From assembly GCF_024298885.1 (NCBI RefSeq), contig NZ_CP101166.1:2227149-2291148 (forward strand): a DNA stretch of 64,000 bases, in the 5' to 3' direction. Positions 26,359-35,362 of this stretch are shown here, in pieces. Source of the stretch: Haloglomus halophilum (lineage in GTDB: Archaea > Halobacteriota > Halobacteria > Halobacteriales > Haloarculaceae). The notes beneath the pieces are model-generated. The model was not told the origin of the DNA and did not search any database. It saw nothing but the letters and a program-made list of their open reading frames with translations. The stretch's first letter is position 1; the number at the start of each line of letters is the position of its first letter. A program made the position numbers and the translations under genes.

Positions 26359-26815
26359 CCGCTCCGCCGACAGGGTGCCAGATCGGGACGTGGCCCCCGT
26401 CGAGGTGCTGATGGTCGAGGACAACCCCGGCGACGCCCGGCTGGCCGAGGAAGCGTTCGACGCCCTCGACCGGCTCGTGGAGCTGACGGTGGTCGCCGAC
26501 GGGACGGCCGCGCTCGACCGACTCCTCTCGACCGATTCGGCGCCCCCTGCGCTCGTCCTGCTCGACCTGGACCTGCCCGATATCACCGGGCGCAACGTCC
26601 TCGAGCGGCTCAAGTCCGAACCGACCGTGCGTCATATCCCGGTCGTCGTCTTCTCCAGCTCGGACGACCCGGCCGATATCAGGGAGACGTACGACCACCA
26701 CGCGAACGCGTACATGACGAAGCCACGCGACGCCGACGAGTTCTTCCGCGCCATCCGGCGACTGGACGCGTTCTGGTTCTCGACCGCCGCCCTCCCCGGA
26801 GGTGGTGACGCGTGA
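26348..26815 (+). CDS. Single-domain response regulator
   Basis: 155 residues with a receiver domain: VLMVEDNPGDARLAEE, phosphoacceptor in LVLLDLDLPD, the PVVVFSSSD segment and Lys in YMTKP. It is of the Rcp1-like type and lacks an output domain, so it likely relays phosphate. It overlaps the gene before by 11 bases and the next by four (GTGA), so the three are translated together. The partner kinase is probably the next gene. Confidence 0.85.
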   Translation: MAADRSADRVPDRDVAPVEVLMVEDNPGDARLAEEAFDALDRLVELTVVADGTAALDRLLSTDSAPPALVLLDLDLPDITGRNVLERLKSEPTVRHIPVVVFSSSDDPADIRETYDHHANAYMTKPRDADEFFRAIRRLDAFWFSTAALPGGGDA

Positions 26816-27885
26816 GCGACGGGCTCGATGTCCTCCTCGTCGAGGACAACCCCGGCGACGCGCGGCTCATCCGGGAGCTGCTCGACGAGGCGAGCGACGA
26901 CGTGCTGGATGGGCAGGCGGTCACGGTCGAGCACGCCACCGAACTGGCCGCCGGACTGGAGTGTGTCGACGACATCTCCCCCGACCTCGTCCTGCTGGAC
27001 CTCGGGCTCCCCGACAGCGTCGGGATGTCGACGCTGGACCGGATGCTCGACGCCACCGACGACGTCCCGGTCATCGTCCTCACCGGGCGCCCGGAGTCCG
27101 ACCTCGGGGTCGAGGCGGTCAGCCGGGGCGCACAGGACTACCTCGTGAAGGGCGAGATACAGGTCGAGGAACTGGGCCACGCCGTCCAGTACGCCATCGA
27201 ACGGGCGCGGGCCCAGCGTCAGCTCCGTACCCGGACCCAGGAGCTGGCCATCCTCAACCAGCTGATGCGCCACGACATCAAGAACGACATCAGCCTCGTC
27301 GTCGGGCGCGGACACGAACTCACCGAGTACGTCGACCCCCGCGGTGAGGAGCTGCTCGCCGAACTCATCACGGCCGCCAACCACGTCCTCCAGCTGACCC
27401 GGACCGTCGGCGACACCGTCGAGGCCGTCGCCCACGACGAGCAGGCCGACCTGGAGGCCGTCGACGTCGGGCGCGTGGTCGAACAGCAGGTGGGGAAGGC
27501 CCGCAAGCTCTACGGCGAGGACGCCGTCGCGGTCGCGGGCGAGCTCCCGGACGCCGATGTCGCGGCCGACGAACTCCTCTCGGCGGTCGTCGGGAACCTC
27601 CTCAGTAACGCGCTGCTGTACACCAGTGACGACCCCGACGTCCGGGTGTCCGTGGTGGCTGCCGAGGAGACGGTGACCATCCGGGTCGCCGACAACGGCC
27701 CCGGGGTCCCCGACGAGCAGAAGGAGCTCATCTTCGGGCAGGGGACCCAGGGGGTCGAGAGCCAGGGGACCGGTATCGGGCTCTACCTCGTCGACCAGCT
27801 CGTCCAGGGGTACGACGGGCAGGTCTGGGTCGAGGACAACGAGCCGACGGGTGCGGTGTTCGTGGTCGAACTCGACCGCGTGTAG
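26812..27885 (+). CDS. Receiver-histidine kinase hybrid
   Basis: 357 residues: an N-terminal receiver (about 5-125; LLVEDNPGDARLI, LVLLDLGLPD, QDYLVKGE), a helical dimerisation segment with LMRHDIKNDI (phosphoaccepting His), and HATPase_c with NLLSNALLY, DNGPGVPDEQ and GIGLYLVDQL. Receiver-first kinases can be switched by another kinase's phosphate. With the two preceding genes it forms a compact phosphorelay. No sensor domain or membrane helix is present, so input must come from elsewhere, possibly the PAS kinase at 17.6 kb. Confidence 0.88.
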   Translation: MSDGLDVLLVEDNPGDARLIRELLDEASDDVLDGQAVTVEHATELAAGLECVDDISPDLVLLDLGLPDSVGMSTLDRMLDATDDVPVIVLTGRPESDLGVEAVSRGAQDYLVKGEIQVEELGHAVQYAIERARAQRQLRTRTQELAILNQLMRHDIKNDISLVVGRGHELTEYVDPRGEELLAELITAANHVLQLTRTVGDTVEAVAHDEQADLEAVDVGRVVEQQVGKARKLYGEDAVAVAGELPDADVAADELLSAVVGNLLSNALLYTSDDPDVRVSVVAAEETVTIRVADNGPGVPDEQKELIFGQGTQGVESQGTGIGLYLVDQLVQGYDGQVWVEDNEPTGAVFVVELDRV

Positions 27886-27931
27886 GCGCGTCCCGCGCAC
27901 GTTCGCCGGTTAGCCACCTCCTCGTGTCGAC

Positions 27932-27946
27932 TTATCCGGTGCATAG
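27932..27946 (+). promoter_or_regulatory. TTA-N9-TAG dyad before GT-C-like gene
   Basis: TTATCCGGTGCATAG is a one-mismatch member, 44 bases before the ATG at 27990. The proximal half runs CATAGCAAACC. Confidence 0.4.
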
Positions 27947-27989
27947 CAAACCGGGCGGACCCGATACTCCGGGCCAGTGATAGACTCGT

Positions 27990-29927
27990 ATGGAGACCAC
28001 GTCCTCGGGGATTAAGTTCGACCGGGCGGCCGCCATCCTCGGGCTGGTGGTGGCCGTCGCCATGCTGCCCGTGCAGCTGGTCCTCACCCACATCTACGCC
28101 CAGACGCTGCCGCCGGTACTGGCGCTGGCCTGCCTCATCTACCTTGCCGCGACCGGCGGGGAGACGGAGGGGGACTCGCTGCGACTGCCGACCACGATGG
28201 CGCATCTGCTGCCGAGCGTCGTCGTCTTCGGGGCCGCAGGGCTGTTCCTCCTCGCGAACGTCCAGGGCGGTCGGACTGACACGTTCTACGTGGCGGCCGC
28301 GCTCATCGGAACGTTGCTGCTGGGACAGATTCTGTTCGCGCGCGACCGCGACCTGCATACGGGCGTGCTCCTCACGCAGATCGTCGCGCTCGGGGCCGCC
28401 ATCCGGTACTCGGCGATCCTGAACACGCCCGGCTACATCGGTATCGACATCTGGACGCACATGACCGAGTTCACGCAGGGGCTGATGGCGGCCAACTCCA
28501 TCTCCGGGATGGGGTCGACGAAGTACGTCATGGCGCCGCTGTACCACCTGCTCGTGGGTGCCACGTCGATGTTCTCGGGACTCCCGCTCCGGGAGTCGCT
28601 GTTCGTCTCGCTCGGGCTGGCGATGCCCGTCGGCGCCATCCTCGTCTTCGGTGGCTCGCGCTACCTCGTCGAGGACCGGTGGGCGCTGTTCGCGGCCGGC
28701 CTGTTCGCGCTCAGCGGGTCGGCCATCCGCTGGGGTATCCACCTCATCCCGACGAGCATGGGGCTGTTGCTGTTCCTCGCGGTGCTGGCCATCGTCATCC
28801 GGCTGTTCCGGGCGCCGACCAGCCCCCGCGACGGCCTCCTGCTCATCACGCTGTTCATGGCGATGGCGCTGACCCATCAGGTGTCCTCGTTCATCCTCCT
28901 CGTCTTCCTCATCGCCGCGATGGTCGTCCAGTACGCGCTGAAGACCGGTATCATGAATCCGCCGCAGTCCTCCTCACACGGGCTCGGGGTCGACAGCGTC
29001 GAGCCCATCAGCTTCGGGGGCTACTTCGTGTTCAACGCTGGTTTCCTCACGCTCACCTGGAGCCTCACACCGTACTACGGCCGGTCGTTCATCGCGACGG
29101 TGTTCATCTTCCTGCAGGACTCGTTCGGTGGCGGGTCCCTCATCGGCGGTGGCGGCGGTGGCGGCGGTGGTGGCGGTGGCGCCGGCGCCAGCCAGTCCCA
29201 GCCGCTCGTCGAGTTCGTCGTGGCGAACTTCGACGTCCTCGGATTCCTGCTGTTGCTGTTCGGGACGACCGTCGGCTGCCTGTACGCGCTCCGGCGGAGC
29301 CGGACGAACCAGGCGACGCTCACGCTCGTCGCCGCCGCGGTCGCGATGACGGCGTTCACGCTGCTGCCGCCGCTCATCGGTATCGGGACGTTCCTCTCCG
29401 GGCGCTGGTTCGCCTTCCTGTTCGCGGTGATGGCGGTCCTGACGGCGGTCGGGTTCGGCCACCTCCGGCGCGGGCTCGCGCCCACGCTGATGGTCGTCTT
29501 CCTCGTCGTCTTCCTGTACGCCTACCCCATCGCGATGGTCGCGTCGCCGAAGGCGACCGTCGATGCGCCGATGCTGGAGCACGAGCGCCCCCAGTTCAGC
29601 TACAACGAGGAGGAGCTGGCCGCGATGCGGACCATCGGCTCGGTGACGACCGGGAGCAACGAGGACCCCATCTACACGGACTTCCCGTACAACTCGGCGT
29701 TCAACCGGTACCACTCCGAGCGGTTCGGGACGGCGACGGTGCCGCCCGACGCGCGGGTGAACCAGTCGGAGGTGATCTACCGCCGGTACCAGACCGACGA
29801 CGCGCCGTACTTCCGGGACGGTGACGGCATGAACCGCATCCACCGGGTGCGCAAGTCGGCGATGTGCCCGACGGACCGCAACGTCGTCTACACGAACGGC
29901 GACGTGACGTTCTGTCGCGCGGGCTGA
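27990..29927 (+). CDS. Large multi-pass membrane protein, GT-C-like
   Basis: 645 residues with about 13 hydrophobic helices. An outside loop with YIGIDIWTHMTEF (acidic residue after an early helix) and conserved Arg/His around RWGIHLIPTSMG recall GT-C glycosyltransferases or a polysaccharide polymerase. The C-terminal 120 residues form a soluble domain with Cys residues (MCPTDR ... FCRAG). A run of 12 glycines encoded by GGC/GGT triplets sits in a loop near residue 390. It probably acts in glycan assembly at the membrane, but the specific role is not identified. Confidence 0.65.
   Translation: METTSSGIKFDRAAAILGLVVAVAMLPVQLVLTHIYAQTLPPVLALACLIYLAATGGETEGDSLRLPTTMAHLLPSVVVFGAAGLFLLANVQGGRTDTFYVAAALIGTLLLGQILFARDRDLHTGVLLTQIVALGAAIRYSAILNTPGYIGIDIWTHMTEFTQGLMAANSISGMGSTKYVMAPLYHLLVGATSMFSGLPLRESLFVSLGLAMPVGAILVFGGSRYLVEDRWALFAAGLFALSGSAIRWGIHLIPTSMGLLLFLAVLAIVIRLFRAPTSPRDGLLLITLFMAMALTHQVSSFILLVFLIAAMVVQYALKTGIMNPPQSSSHGLGVDSVEPISFGGYFVFNAGFLTLTWSLTPYYGRSFIATVFIFLQDSFGGGSLIGGGGGGGGGGGGAGASQSQPLVEFVVANFDVLGFLLLLFGTTVGCLYALRRSRTNQATLTLVAAAVAMTAFTLLPPLIGIGTFLSGRWFAFLFAVMAVLTAVGFGHLRRGLAPTLMVVFLVVFLYAYPIAMVASPKATVDAPMLEHERPQFSYNEEELAAMRTIGSVTTGSNEDPIYTDFPYNSAFNRYHSERFGTATVPPDARVNQSEVIYRRYQTDDAPYFRDGDGMNRIHRVRKSAMCPTDRNVVYTNGDVTFCRAG
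29145..29180 (+). repeat. (GGN)12 microsatellite inside a membrane-protein gene
   Basis: Twelve consecutive GGC/GGT codons give a polyglycine loop. Such repeats can slip, changing loop length in multiples of one residue and so keeping the frame. Confidence 0.7.
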
Positions 29928-29960
29928 GTCACGGGCCCGGACGCACCGTTCCAGCCCCGG

Positions 29961-29975
29961 TTACCACCCGCCTAA
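29961..29975 (+). promoter_or_regulatory. TTA-N9-TAA promoter dyad (deacetylase-like lipoprotein)
   Basis: TTACCACCCGCCTAA lies 66 bases before the ATG at 30041. Confidence 0.4.
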
Positions 29976-30040
29976 GCCGCCGAACGTGTAATTATTCCCC
30001 ACATAGGAAGGGGCGTTCCGTCCAGTAGGGTGGGGTACAG

Positions 30041-31357
30041 ATGACCGACCGCAGTGACACCCGACGACGAGCGTTCCTGGCGGGCGTGGCCGCCACCGGT
30101 GTCGGCCTCGCCGGCTGCAGTTCGCTGAACCCGGACGGCGGTTCGGACGGGAACTCGGGCGGTGGCACCACTTCGACGCCGACCCCGACCGGGACGGCGA
30201 CCGACAGCCCGACCGACACGAAAGACGACTCGAACCAGCAAAGCAAGCAGCCGGGCGACCCCGGCTCGCCGAAGCCGATGAACACGGAGGCGGCCTCCTT
30301 CGAGAACCTCGAGTACTGGACGGCCCACTCCGGCGTGAAGCTCAACGCCGACACCAACACGGTGTACCAGGGGACCCAGTCGGCTCGCATCGAGGGTCGC
30401 AGTGGCTCCATCCAGCGCGAGTTCCCGGTCCCGGTCGACCTCTCGAACCGGGACCTCTCCATCGCGATGAAGATCGAGGGGCCGCTTCCGACCGCCCTCC
30501 GCATCTACCTGTTCGACACCGGCAACAACGCCACCGAGCTCATCCAGGGCTACCACAACCAGCTCCCAGGGGACTGGGTCCGCATCAACCCCTCCATCAA
30601 CAACGCCAACGCGGACATGAGCAGCATCTCGCGCATGCTCATCACGCTCGACGGCGGGGGCGAGAACAAGAAGTACTGGGTGGACGACATCCGGTTCCAC
30701 GACAAGACGACCAACAAGGGGCAGGTCATGTTGACGTTCGACTACATGACCCGGAGTATCTACGAGATCGTCTTCCCCGAGATGCAGAAGCGGAACCTCA
30801 AGGGGACCGTCGCCGTGGCCGGCGACCGCGTCGGTAACGCCGACCGCCTCGACAAGAGCGAACTCAAGGAGATGAAGAACGCCGGCTGGGAGATCGCCAG
30901 CATGACCAACGACTTCGGGGTCCTCGCCGGTCAGTCGAAGGACATCCAGCGCCAGCGCCTCGAGCGTGGCAAGAAACTCATCAAGGACATGGGCCTCGGG
31001 GACCCCGCGGGCCTGATGTACCCGAAGGGCTTCGCCGACGACAACACCGTCGAGCTCGTTCCGGAGTTCCACGACGTGGCGTTCACCAGCTTCAACGCCT
31101 CCGAGATGGGGCTCTCCCAGTCCGCCATCATGGGGCCGACACTCGTGAACCGCTCGCGGCCGAGCACGGCGGAGGCGCTCAAGAACCAGCTCGGTCCGGC
31201 GACCGACTACAACGGACTCTACGTCCCGCAGCAGAACAGTATCGGCCCCGACTCCGACAACAACCGGCAGGTCCTCCAGGACATGCTCGACGCCGTCCAG
31301 CAGCGCAAGAAGCAGGGCGACATCGAGATCGTCCAGCCGTCCGACATCGTGCTGTAG
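30041..31357 (+). CDS. Tat lipoprotein with degenerate polysaccharide-deacetylase domain
   Basis: 438 residues. Tat motif TRRRAFLAG and lipobox LAGC, then a Thr/Pro/Ser-rich linker, a beta-sandwich carbohydrate-binding-like region (about 85-225), and a C-terminal deacetylase-like domain (about 228-438). The usual TFDDG metal motif reads TFDYMT here, and the HSxxH motif is replaced by MTNDFGV, so metal-dependent deacetylation looks lost. It probably binds polysaccharide at the cell surface. The next gene encodes a version with intact motifs. Confidence 0.75.
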   Translation: MTDRSDTRRRAFLAGVAATGVGLAGCSSLNPDGGSDGNSGGGTTSTPTPTGTATDSPTDTKDDSNQQSKQPGDPGSPKPMNTEAASFENLEYWTAHSGVKLNADTNTVYQGTQSARIEGRSGSIQREFPVPVDLSNRDLSIAMKIEGPLPTALRIYLFDTGNNATELIQGYHNQLPGDWVRINPSINNANADMSSISRMLITLDGGGENKKYWVDDIRFHDKTTNKGQVMLTFDYMTRSIYEIVFPEMQKRNLKGTVAVAGDRVGNADRLDKSELKEMKNAGWEIASMTNDFGVLAGQSKDIQRQRLERGKKLIKDMGLGDPAGLMYPKGFADDNTVELVPEFHDVAFTSFNASEMGLSQSAIMGPTLVNRSRPSTAEALKNQLGPATDYNGLYVPQQNSIGPDSDNNRQVLQDMLDAVQQRKKQGDIEIVQPSDIVL

Positions 31358-31501
31358 AACGGGTCCCGGTTCCCGCTCGACTCCCTCCTGTTCCTGTCTC
31401 CGGCGACGTCGGCCCGACAGCCGGCGGAGCCGGGCGCCACGCGTGGCCAGGTCCTCCTGTCCCGATTCGATGGGCCTCCGAGAACGGACGCTTCAGCCGT
31501 C

Positions 31502-31516
31502 TTATACACCTGATAA
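31502..31516 (+). promoter_or_regulatory. Upstream TTA-N9-TAA dyad of a tandem pair
   Basis: TTATACACCTGATAA, exactly 33 bases before the second dyad at 31535, so the two sit on about the same face of the helix. Confidence 0.45.
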
Positions 31517-31534
31517 CTCCAATTCGGGTCGGAA

Positions 31535-31549
31535 CTAACCGCCCGATAA
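31535..31549 (+). promoter_or_regulatory. Proximal CTA-N9-TAA dyad of a tandem pair
   Basis: CTAACCGCCCGATAA ends 32 bases before the ATG at 31581 and runs on into GATAATATTG, a clear TATA-like element at about -30. Confidence 0.55.
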
Positions 31550-31580
31550 TATTGCGTGGGGGTGCTGTACGCTGAACCAG

Positions 31581-32738
31581 ATGAACGAACCGTACACATC
31601 GCTGCACGGGCGGGACGAGACCGATTCGTCCCGGGGTATGACCCGACGGAACTGCATCCGGGCCATGGGTGGTGGCGCCGCCGCTGTCGGCGGCCTCTCG
31701 ATGGTCGGGTCGGTCGGTGCACAGCAGACCTCCGGGCGGATGGTGTTCGTCTACGACGACGGCTACGCCGAGGACTACACGAAGACGTTCCAGGTCCACC
31801 GCCAGAACGACGCCCCCGCGTGTGCGGCGGTTCCGTCGGCCGCTATCGGTCGCTCCGACGAGTTCCTCTCCGAGGACCAGCTCAGGGAGATGACCGAGGC
31901 CGGCTGGGAGGTCATGTCCCACGCCGTCTCCCACGACGCGCTCGGGCACGTGGGCGTCACCCAGCCCGTCGAGGCCGGCGACACGAAGCTCTACGTCGAC
32001 TCGACGGTCATGGGCCGCACCCCGCACCCCGCCGAGATATACACGGGTGACAAGCAGGTCGTCCGCAAGATAACCGGCAAGGGCGAGGACAGCACCGGCG
32101 GATACCTCACCCTCGAGTCGAAGGTCGGCAAGTCGTTCGCCGCCGATGGGACCCGCGTCCGGTTCACGGAGGACGCCATACGGAACGTGCTGGAGACGTC
32201 GAAGCAGTCGCTGGAGGACCGCGGCTTCAACGTGACCAACTTCGTCTACCCGTACGGCCGATACGACGAGCGCACGGAGTCGCTGGTGAAGGAGTACTAC
32301 AAGGCCGTCGGGAACGCCCACCCCGGTGGGCACAACCCCGCCATCGGGCTCGACCCGTACGACCTGCGCCGTGAGTACTTCCACACGGAGACGATGACCG
32401 AGCAGGAGATCGGGGCCTACATGGACGAGGTCGCCAGTCGCGACACACTGGGGATGTTCGGGGGCCATATCCGGAACCCGAACCTGACCGGCCAGCGCAT
32501 CCAGACGGCCATCCGGATGGCCCAGGAACGGAACCTCGAGATCGTAACCCTGCGTGAAGCACTGCAGGACCTCGACGTGTACGAGGCGACGCCGACCCCC
32601 TCGACCACGGCGACCCCGACGCCCACGTCGGCGAACCGCCAGGGGCAGGGGACGCCCGACTCGACCGGGACGAGCACGCCGAACGGCGGCGGCTCGTTCA
32701 TCGACGGCTTCCTCCACTGGCTCGCGAACCTGTTCTGA
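31581..32738 (+). CDS. Tat-exported polysaccharide deacetylase
   Basis: 385 residues. A Tat signal (MTRRNCIRAMGGG) lies near residues 20-48. The NodB-type domain keeps VFVYDDGY (Asp59, Asp60), SHAVSHD (His114, His118) and YPYGRYD, so metal-dependent de-N-acetylation is likely. A beta-rich insert (about 122-190) interrupts the domain after the His motif, which is unusual. The C-terminus is a Thr/Pro linker and a short hydrophobic end (FIDGFLHWLANLF) that may hold it to the membrane. With diacetamido sugars made nearby, an N-acetylated glycan is a sensible substrate. Confidence 0.85.
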   Translation: MNEPYTSLHGRDETDSSRGMTRRNCIRAMGGGAAAVGGLSMVGSVGAQQTSGRMVFVYDDGYAEDYTKTFQVHRQNDAPACAAVPSAAIGRSDEFLSEDQLREMTEAGWEVMSHAVSHDALGHVGVTQPVEAGDTKLYVDSTVMGRTPHPAEIYTGDKQVVRKITGKGEDSTGGYLTLESKVGKSFAADGTRVRFTEDAIRNVLETSKQSLEDRGFNVTNFVYPYGRYDERTESLVKEYYKAVGNAHPGGHNPAIGLDPYDLRREYFHTETMTEQEIGAYMDEVASRDTLGMFGGHIRNPNLTGQRIQTAIRMAQERNLEIVTLREALQDLDVYEATPTPSTTATPTPTSANRQGQGTPDSTGTSTPNGGGSFIDGFLHWLANLF

Positions 32739-33158
32739 GCCGCATGCGGCCCCCCGGTCGCGGTGCATCAGGAGGCCCGTGCGTGGGCGCTCGCCGCCAC
32801 CGATTATTTTCCGACTATCGGTATCACTAACAGAATGTTGGCGGGACAGGAGCACTACGCCCGGGCACCCGTTCCACGGTGGTAGCGAACCTGTGTGATG
32901 GTGTCCCAAGGTCGGGCTGGCGGATTCTGGCGACGAGTGCCCGCGCGCGACAGATTGATACGTCCCTTCACGTCGTTCTACGCGGCAGCGACACCACACC
33001 TCATGAGAAGCATCTCAAATCTCTACCCAATTTGAACAATTATTGGTCCAAAAACGGTGATGAATTGTCAATATATGTGGCAAGGATACATAAAATCGGA
33101 AGAATGAGCCATAATCTCCGAACTTCTTAAGGGGGAAGCTGACTCGGAGTCGGGTGGG
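32739..33158. other. Intergenic region with low-GC patch
   Basis: No firm gene. About 33000-33130 is much richer in A/T than the rest, and one frame reads protein-like for about 40 residues (NNYWSKNGDELSIYV...). It may be the remnant of a foreign gene or simply a promoter region for the gene at 33159. Confidence 0.4.
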
Positions 33159-35276
33159 ATGGTAGACAAGGAGCGTACAGGTCGTTCTTCGAACGTGAGC
33201 CGTCGAGCGTATCTCGGTGCTGTCGGCGTCGCGTCGGCATCAGCGGCTGTCGTTGGAACCGCGAGTGCGGGCGGAGAGTACGACGAGGTCGTCGACATCG
33301 TCGAAGCAGGTGCGGACCGGACCGGCACCGAGCCCATCGACGACGTGTTCCACGAACACGCTGCGGACGACACCCGCATCGAGTTCCCGGACGGGACGTA
33401 CAGGGTCAACCAGCTGATCGTGTACCAGCTGTCGAACTTCGCCATGGTCGCGACCGGCGACGCGACGCTCGTTCCCGGTGAGAGCTACGACGAGGACCAG
33501 TGGATCGCCGGCGCGGAGACGGCGAACCTCACCATCGACGGGTTCGTCCTCGACCACACGGCCGACGGCGTCGCACCCGAGATAACCCTCAGTTCCACGG
33601 CGGACCTGACGATCCGCGACATCGAGAAGCGCGGCTTCCACTCCGGGACGGGCATCGCCTTCGCCGTCCAGATGCTGGAGGGGAGCGACGCCCTCATCGA
33701 ACGGGTGGTCGCTCCGGACGGCGGGAAGTGTGTCGGTGTGTACGCCCACGGTGAGGGGTCGATGACCTTCCGGGACTGTCATCTCGAGGGCTTCACGAAC
33801 AACGGTCTCTACGCCTCGCGGCTCTCCGGCCCGGCCAGGGTCGAGGGCGGCGTCTATCGGGACAACAACATCTCGCAGGTACGCCTCGGGAGCCCGGACA
33901 GCGTCGTCCGGGACGCCACGCTCGAGGTCACGCGGCCGGTGCAGGGCCCGGACGCCGACGTGGTCAACATGCGCGGCGTACGGGTGGCCGACGGTGCGGG
34001 GCCCGTCACCGTCTCGAACTGCGACATCTCGATGCGCGGTGCGTCCGGCACGGGCGGCATCGTCACGGCCTACTCCGGCGGCTCGCTCGAGGTGTACGAT
34101 ACGCGTATCTACATCGACGAGGACTACACGACGCCCAGTTCCGACGGCGACCTGACGAGCTGGGGTGTCTTCGTCGACGACGAGAACGGGGTCGACGCGG
34201 GCACGCGGACCTTCCGGAACGTCTCCATCACCGGCGGCGGCCGGTACATGTCCGGGATGCTCCTCCGGCGGGGCGACAACACGATGGACGGGCTCTGTAT
34301 CGACCAGGTCGGCGAGGGCCGCAACGGTATCATCTTCGAGGACTCGGCGAACAACACCATCGCCGACTCGGTCATCGACGTTCCGGACGAGGAGATCGTG
34401 CTGCGTGATTCCTCGGTCAAACGCGCGGGCGTCTCCACCAGCGGCAACTGCCCGGCGCCCGGCGAGCGGACCGCCGGCGTCTCCGTCCCGGGCGAGGTCG
34501 GCTCCGCGACCGTCGAGCAGGCGGCGGCCGGCGAGTGGCACGGCGTCGGCTTCGAGCGCCAGCACGAGGACCCGGTCGTCGTGAGCAAGCCGCTCTCGGA
34601 TTCGTACTCGGACGCGGCGCCCGCCCACGTCCGCCTGAACGACGTCAGCGCGGACGGGTTCGACCTCAAGGTCGAGGAGTGGCTGTACCTCGATGGCGAC
34701 CACCGCGCGGAGACGGCCCACTACCTCGCGCTCGCGGCCGGTGACTACACGGTCGACGACCTCTCGGTCGACGTCGGCCGGGTCCGGACGAACCACGAGT
34801 TCAGCGGCTTCTCGTTCGACCAGTCGTTCGACCAGCGCCCCCTCGTGTTCGCCCAGTGCCAGACCTACGAGGGCCCGGACCCGGTCGTCACCCGCCTGCG
34901 TAACGTCACGGCCGACGGCGCCGAGGTCATGGTGCAGGAGGAGGAGGGCGAGGAGCACGGCGGCTACCACAACGACGAGACGGTCGGGTACATCGCCATC
35001 GAGCCCGGCACGGGCACCGTCGACGACCAGCCGTTCGAGGTCGGCGTCGCGGACATCCACGAGGAGTGGGACCGCATCGAGTTCGAGCAGGACTACGAGG
35101 ACCCGAAGTTCGTCGCCGGCATCCAGACGTTCCACGGCCCCAACACGGCGAACCTCCGCTACCGGGACCTCTCGGCGTCCGGCGTCGAGGTCCACGTCGA
35201 GGAGGAGCAGAGCCAGGACGAGGAGACGCTCCACCGCTACGAGCGCGTCGGCTACGCGGTCTTCGAGGGCGCCTGA
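33159..35276 (+). CDS. Tat-exported beta-helix protein with lectin-like C-terminal repeats
   Basis: 705 residues. Tat signal (SRRAYLGAVGVASASAAVVGTASA). Residues about 45-440 form a right-handed beta-helix (pectate-lyase-like), starting with the characteristic DIVEAGADRTGTEPIDDVF. The C-terminal 250 residues hold two copies of a domain with F-E-R-Q-x-E-D-P-V-V-V, LRNVTADGxEV and VGYIAIEPG, resembling H-type-lectin-like modules. The protein is most likely a secreted polysaccharide-binding or -cleaving factor. Active-site residues are not identifiable. It lies between the deacetylase and a glycosyltransferase gene. Confidence 0.8.
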   Translation: MVDKERTGRSSNVSRRAYLGAVGVASASAAVVGTASAGGEYDEVVDIVEAGADRTGTEPIDDVFHEHAADDTRIEFPDGTYRVNQLIVYQLSNFAMVATGDATLVPGESYDEDQWIAGAETANLTIDGFVLDHTADGVAPEITLSSTADLTIRDIEKRGFHSGTGIAFAVQMLEGSDALIERVVAPDGGKCVGVYAHGEGSMTFRDCHLEGFTNNGLYASRLSGPARVEGGVYRDNNISQVRLGSPDSVVRDATLEVTRPVQGPDADVVNMRGVRVADGAGPVTVSNCDISMRGASGTGGIVTAYSGGSLEVYDTRIYIDEDYTTPSSDGDLTSWGVFVDDENGVDAGTRTFRNVSITGGGRYMSGMLLRRGDNTMDGLCIDQVGEGRNGIIFEDSANNTIADSVIDVPDEEIVLRDSSVKRAGVSTSGNCPAPGERTAGVSVPGEVGSATVEQAAAGEWHGVGFERQHEDPVVVSKPLSDSYSDAAPAHVRLNDVSADGFDLKVEEWLYLDGDHRAETAHYLALAAGDYTVDDLSVDVGRVRTNHEFSGFSFDQSFDQRPLVFAQCQTYEGPDPVVTRLRNVTADGAEVMVQEEEGEEHGGYHNDETVGYIAIEPGTGTVDDQPFEVGVADIHEEWDRIEFEQDYEDPKFVAGIQTFHGPNTANLRYRDLSASGVEVHVEEEQSQDEETLHRYERVGYAVFEGA

Positions 35277-35318
35277 CCGGGCGCTCCCCCCACGACGGCA
35301 CCGGCGCCCCGGCTCCAC

Positions 35319-35333
35319 TTACGCCGGCGATAA
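35319..35333 (+). promoter_or_regulatory. TTA-N9-TAA promoter dyad (GT4 unit)
   Basis: TTACGCCGGCGATAA ends exactly 30 bases before the ATG of an 11-codon leader ORF and 62 before the GT4 start. The proximal half runs GATAACTAACC. Confidence 0.55.
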
Positions 35334-35362
35334 CTAACCTGTTCGACGACCCAGACGCTGGT

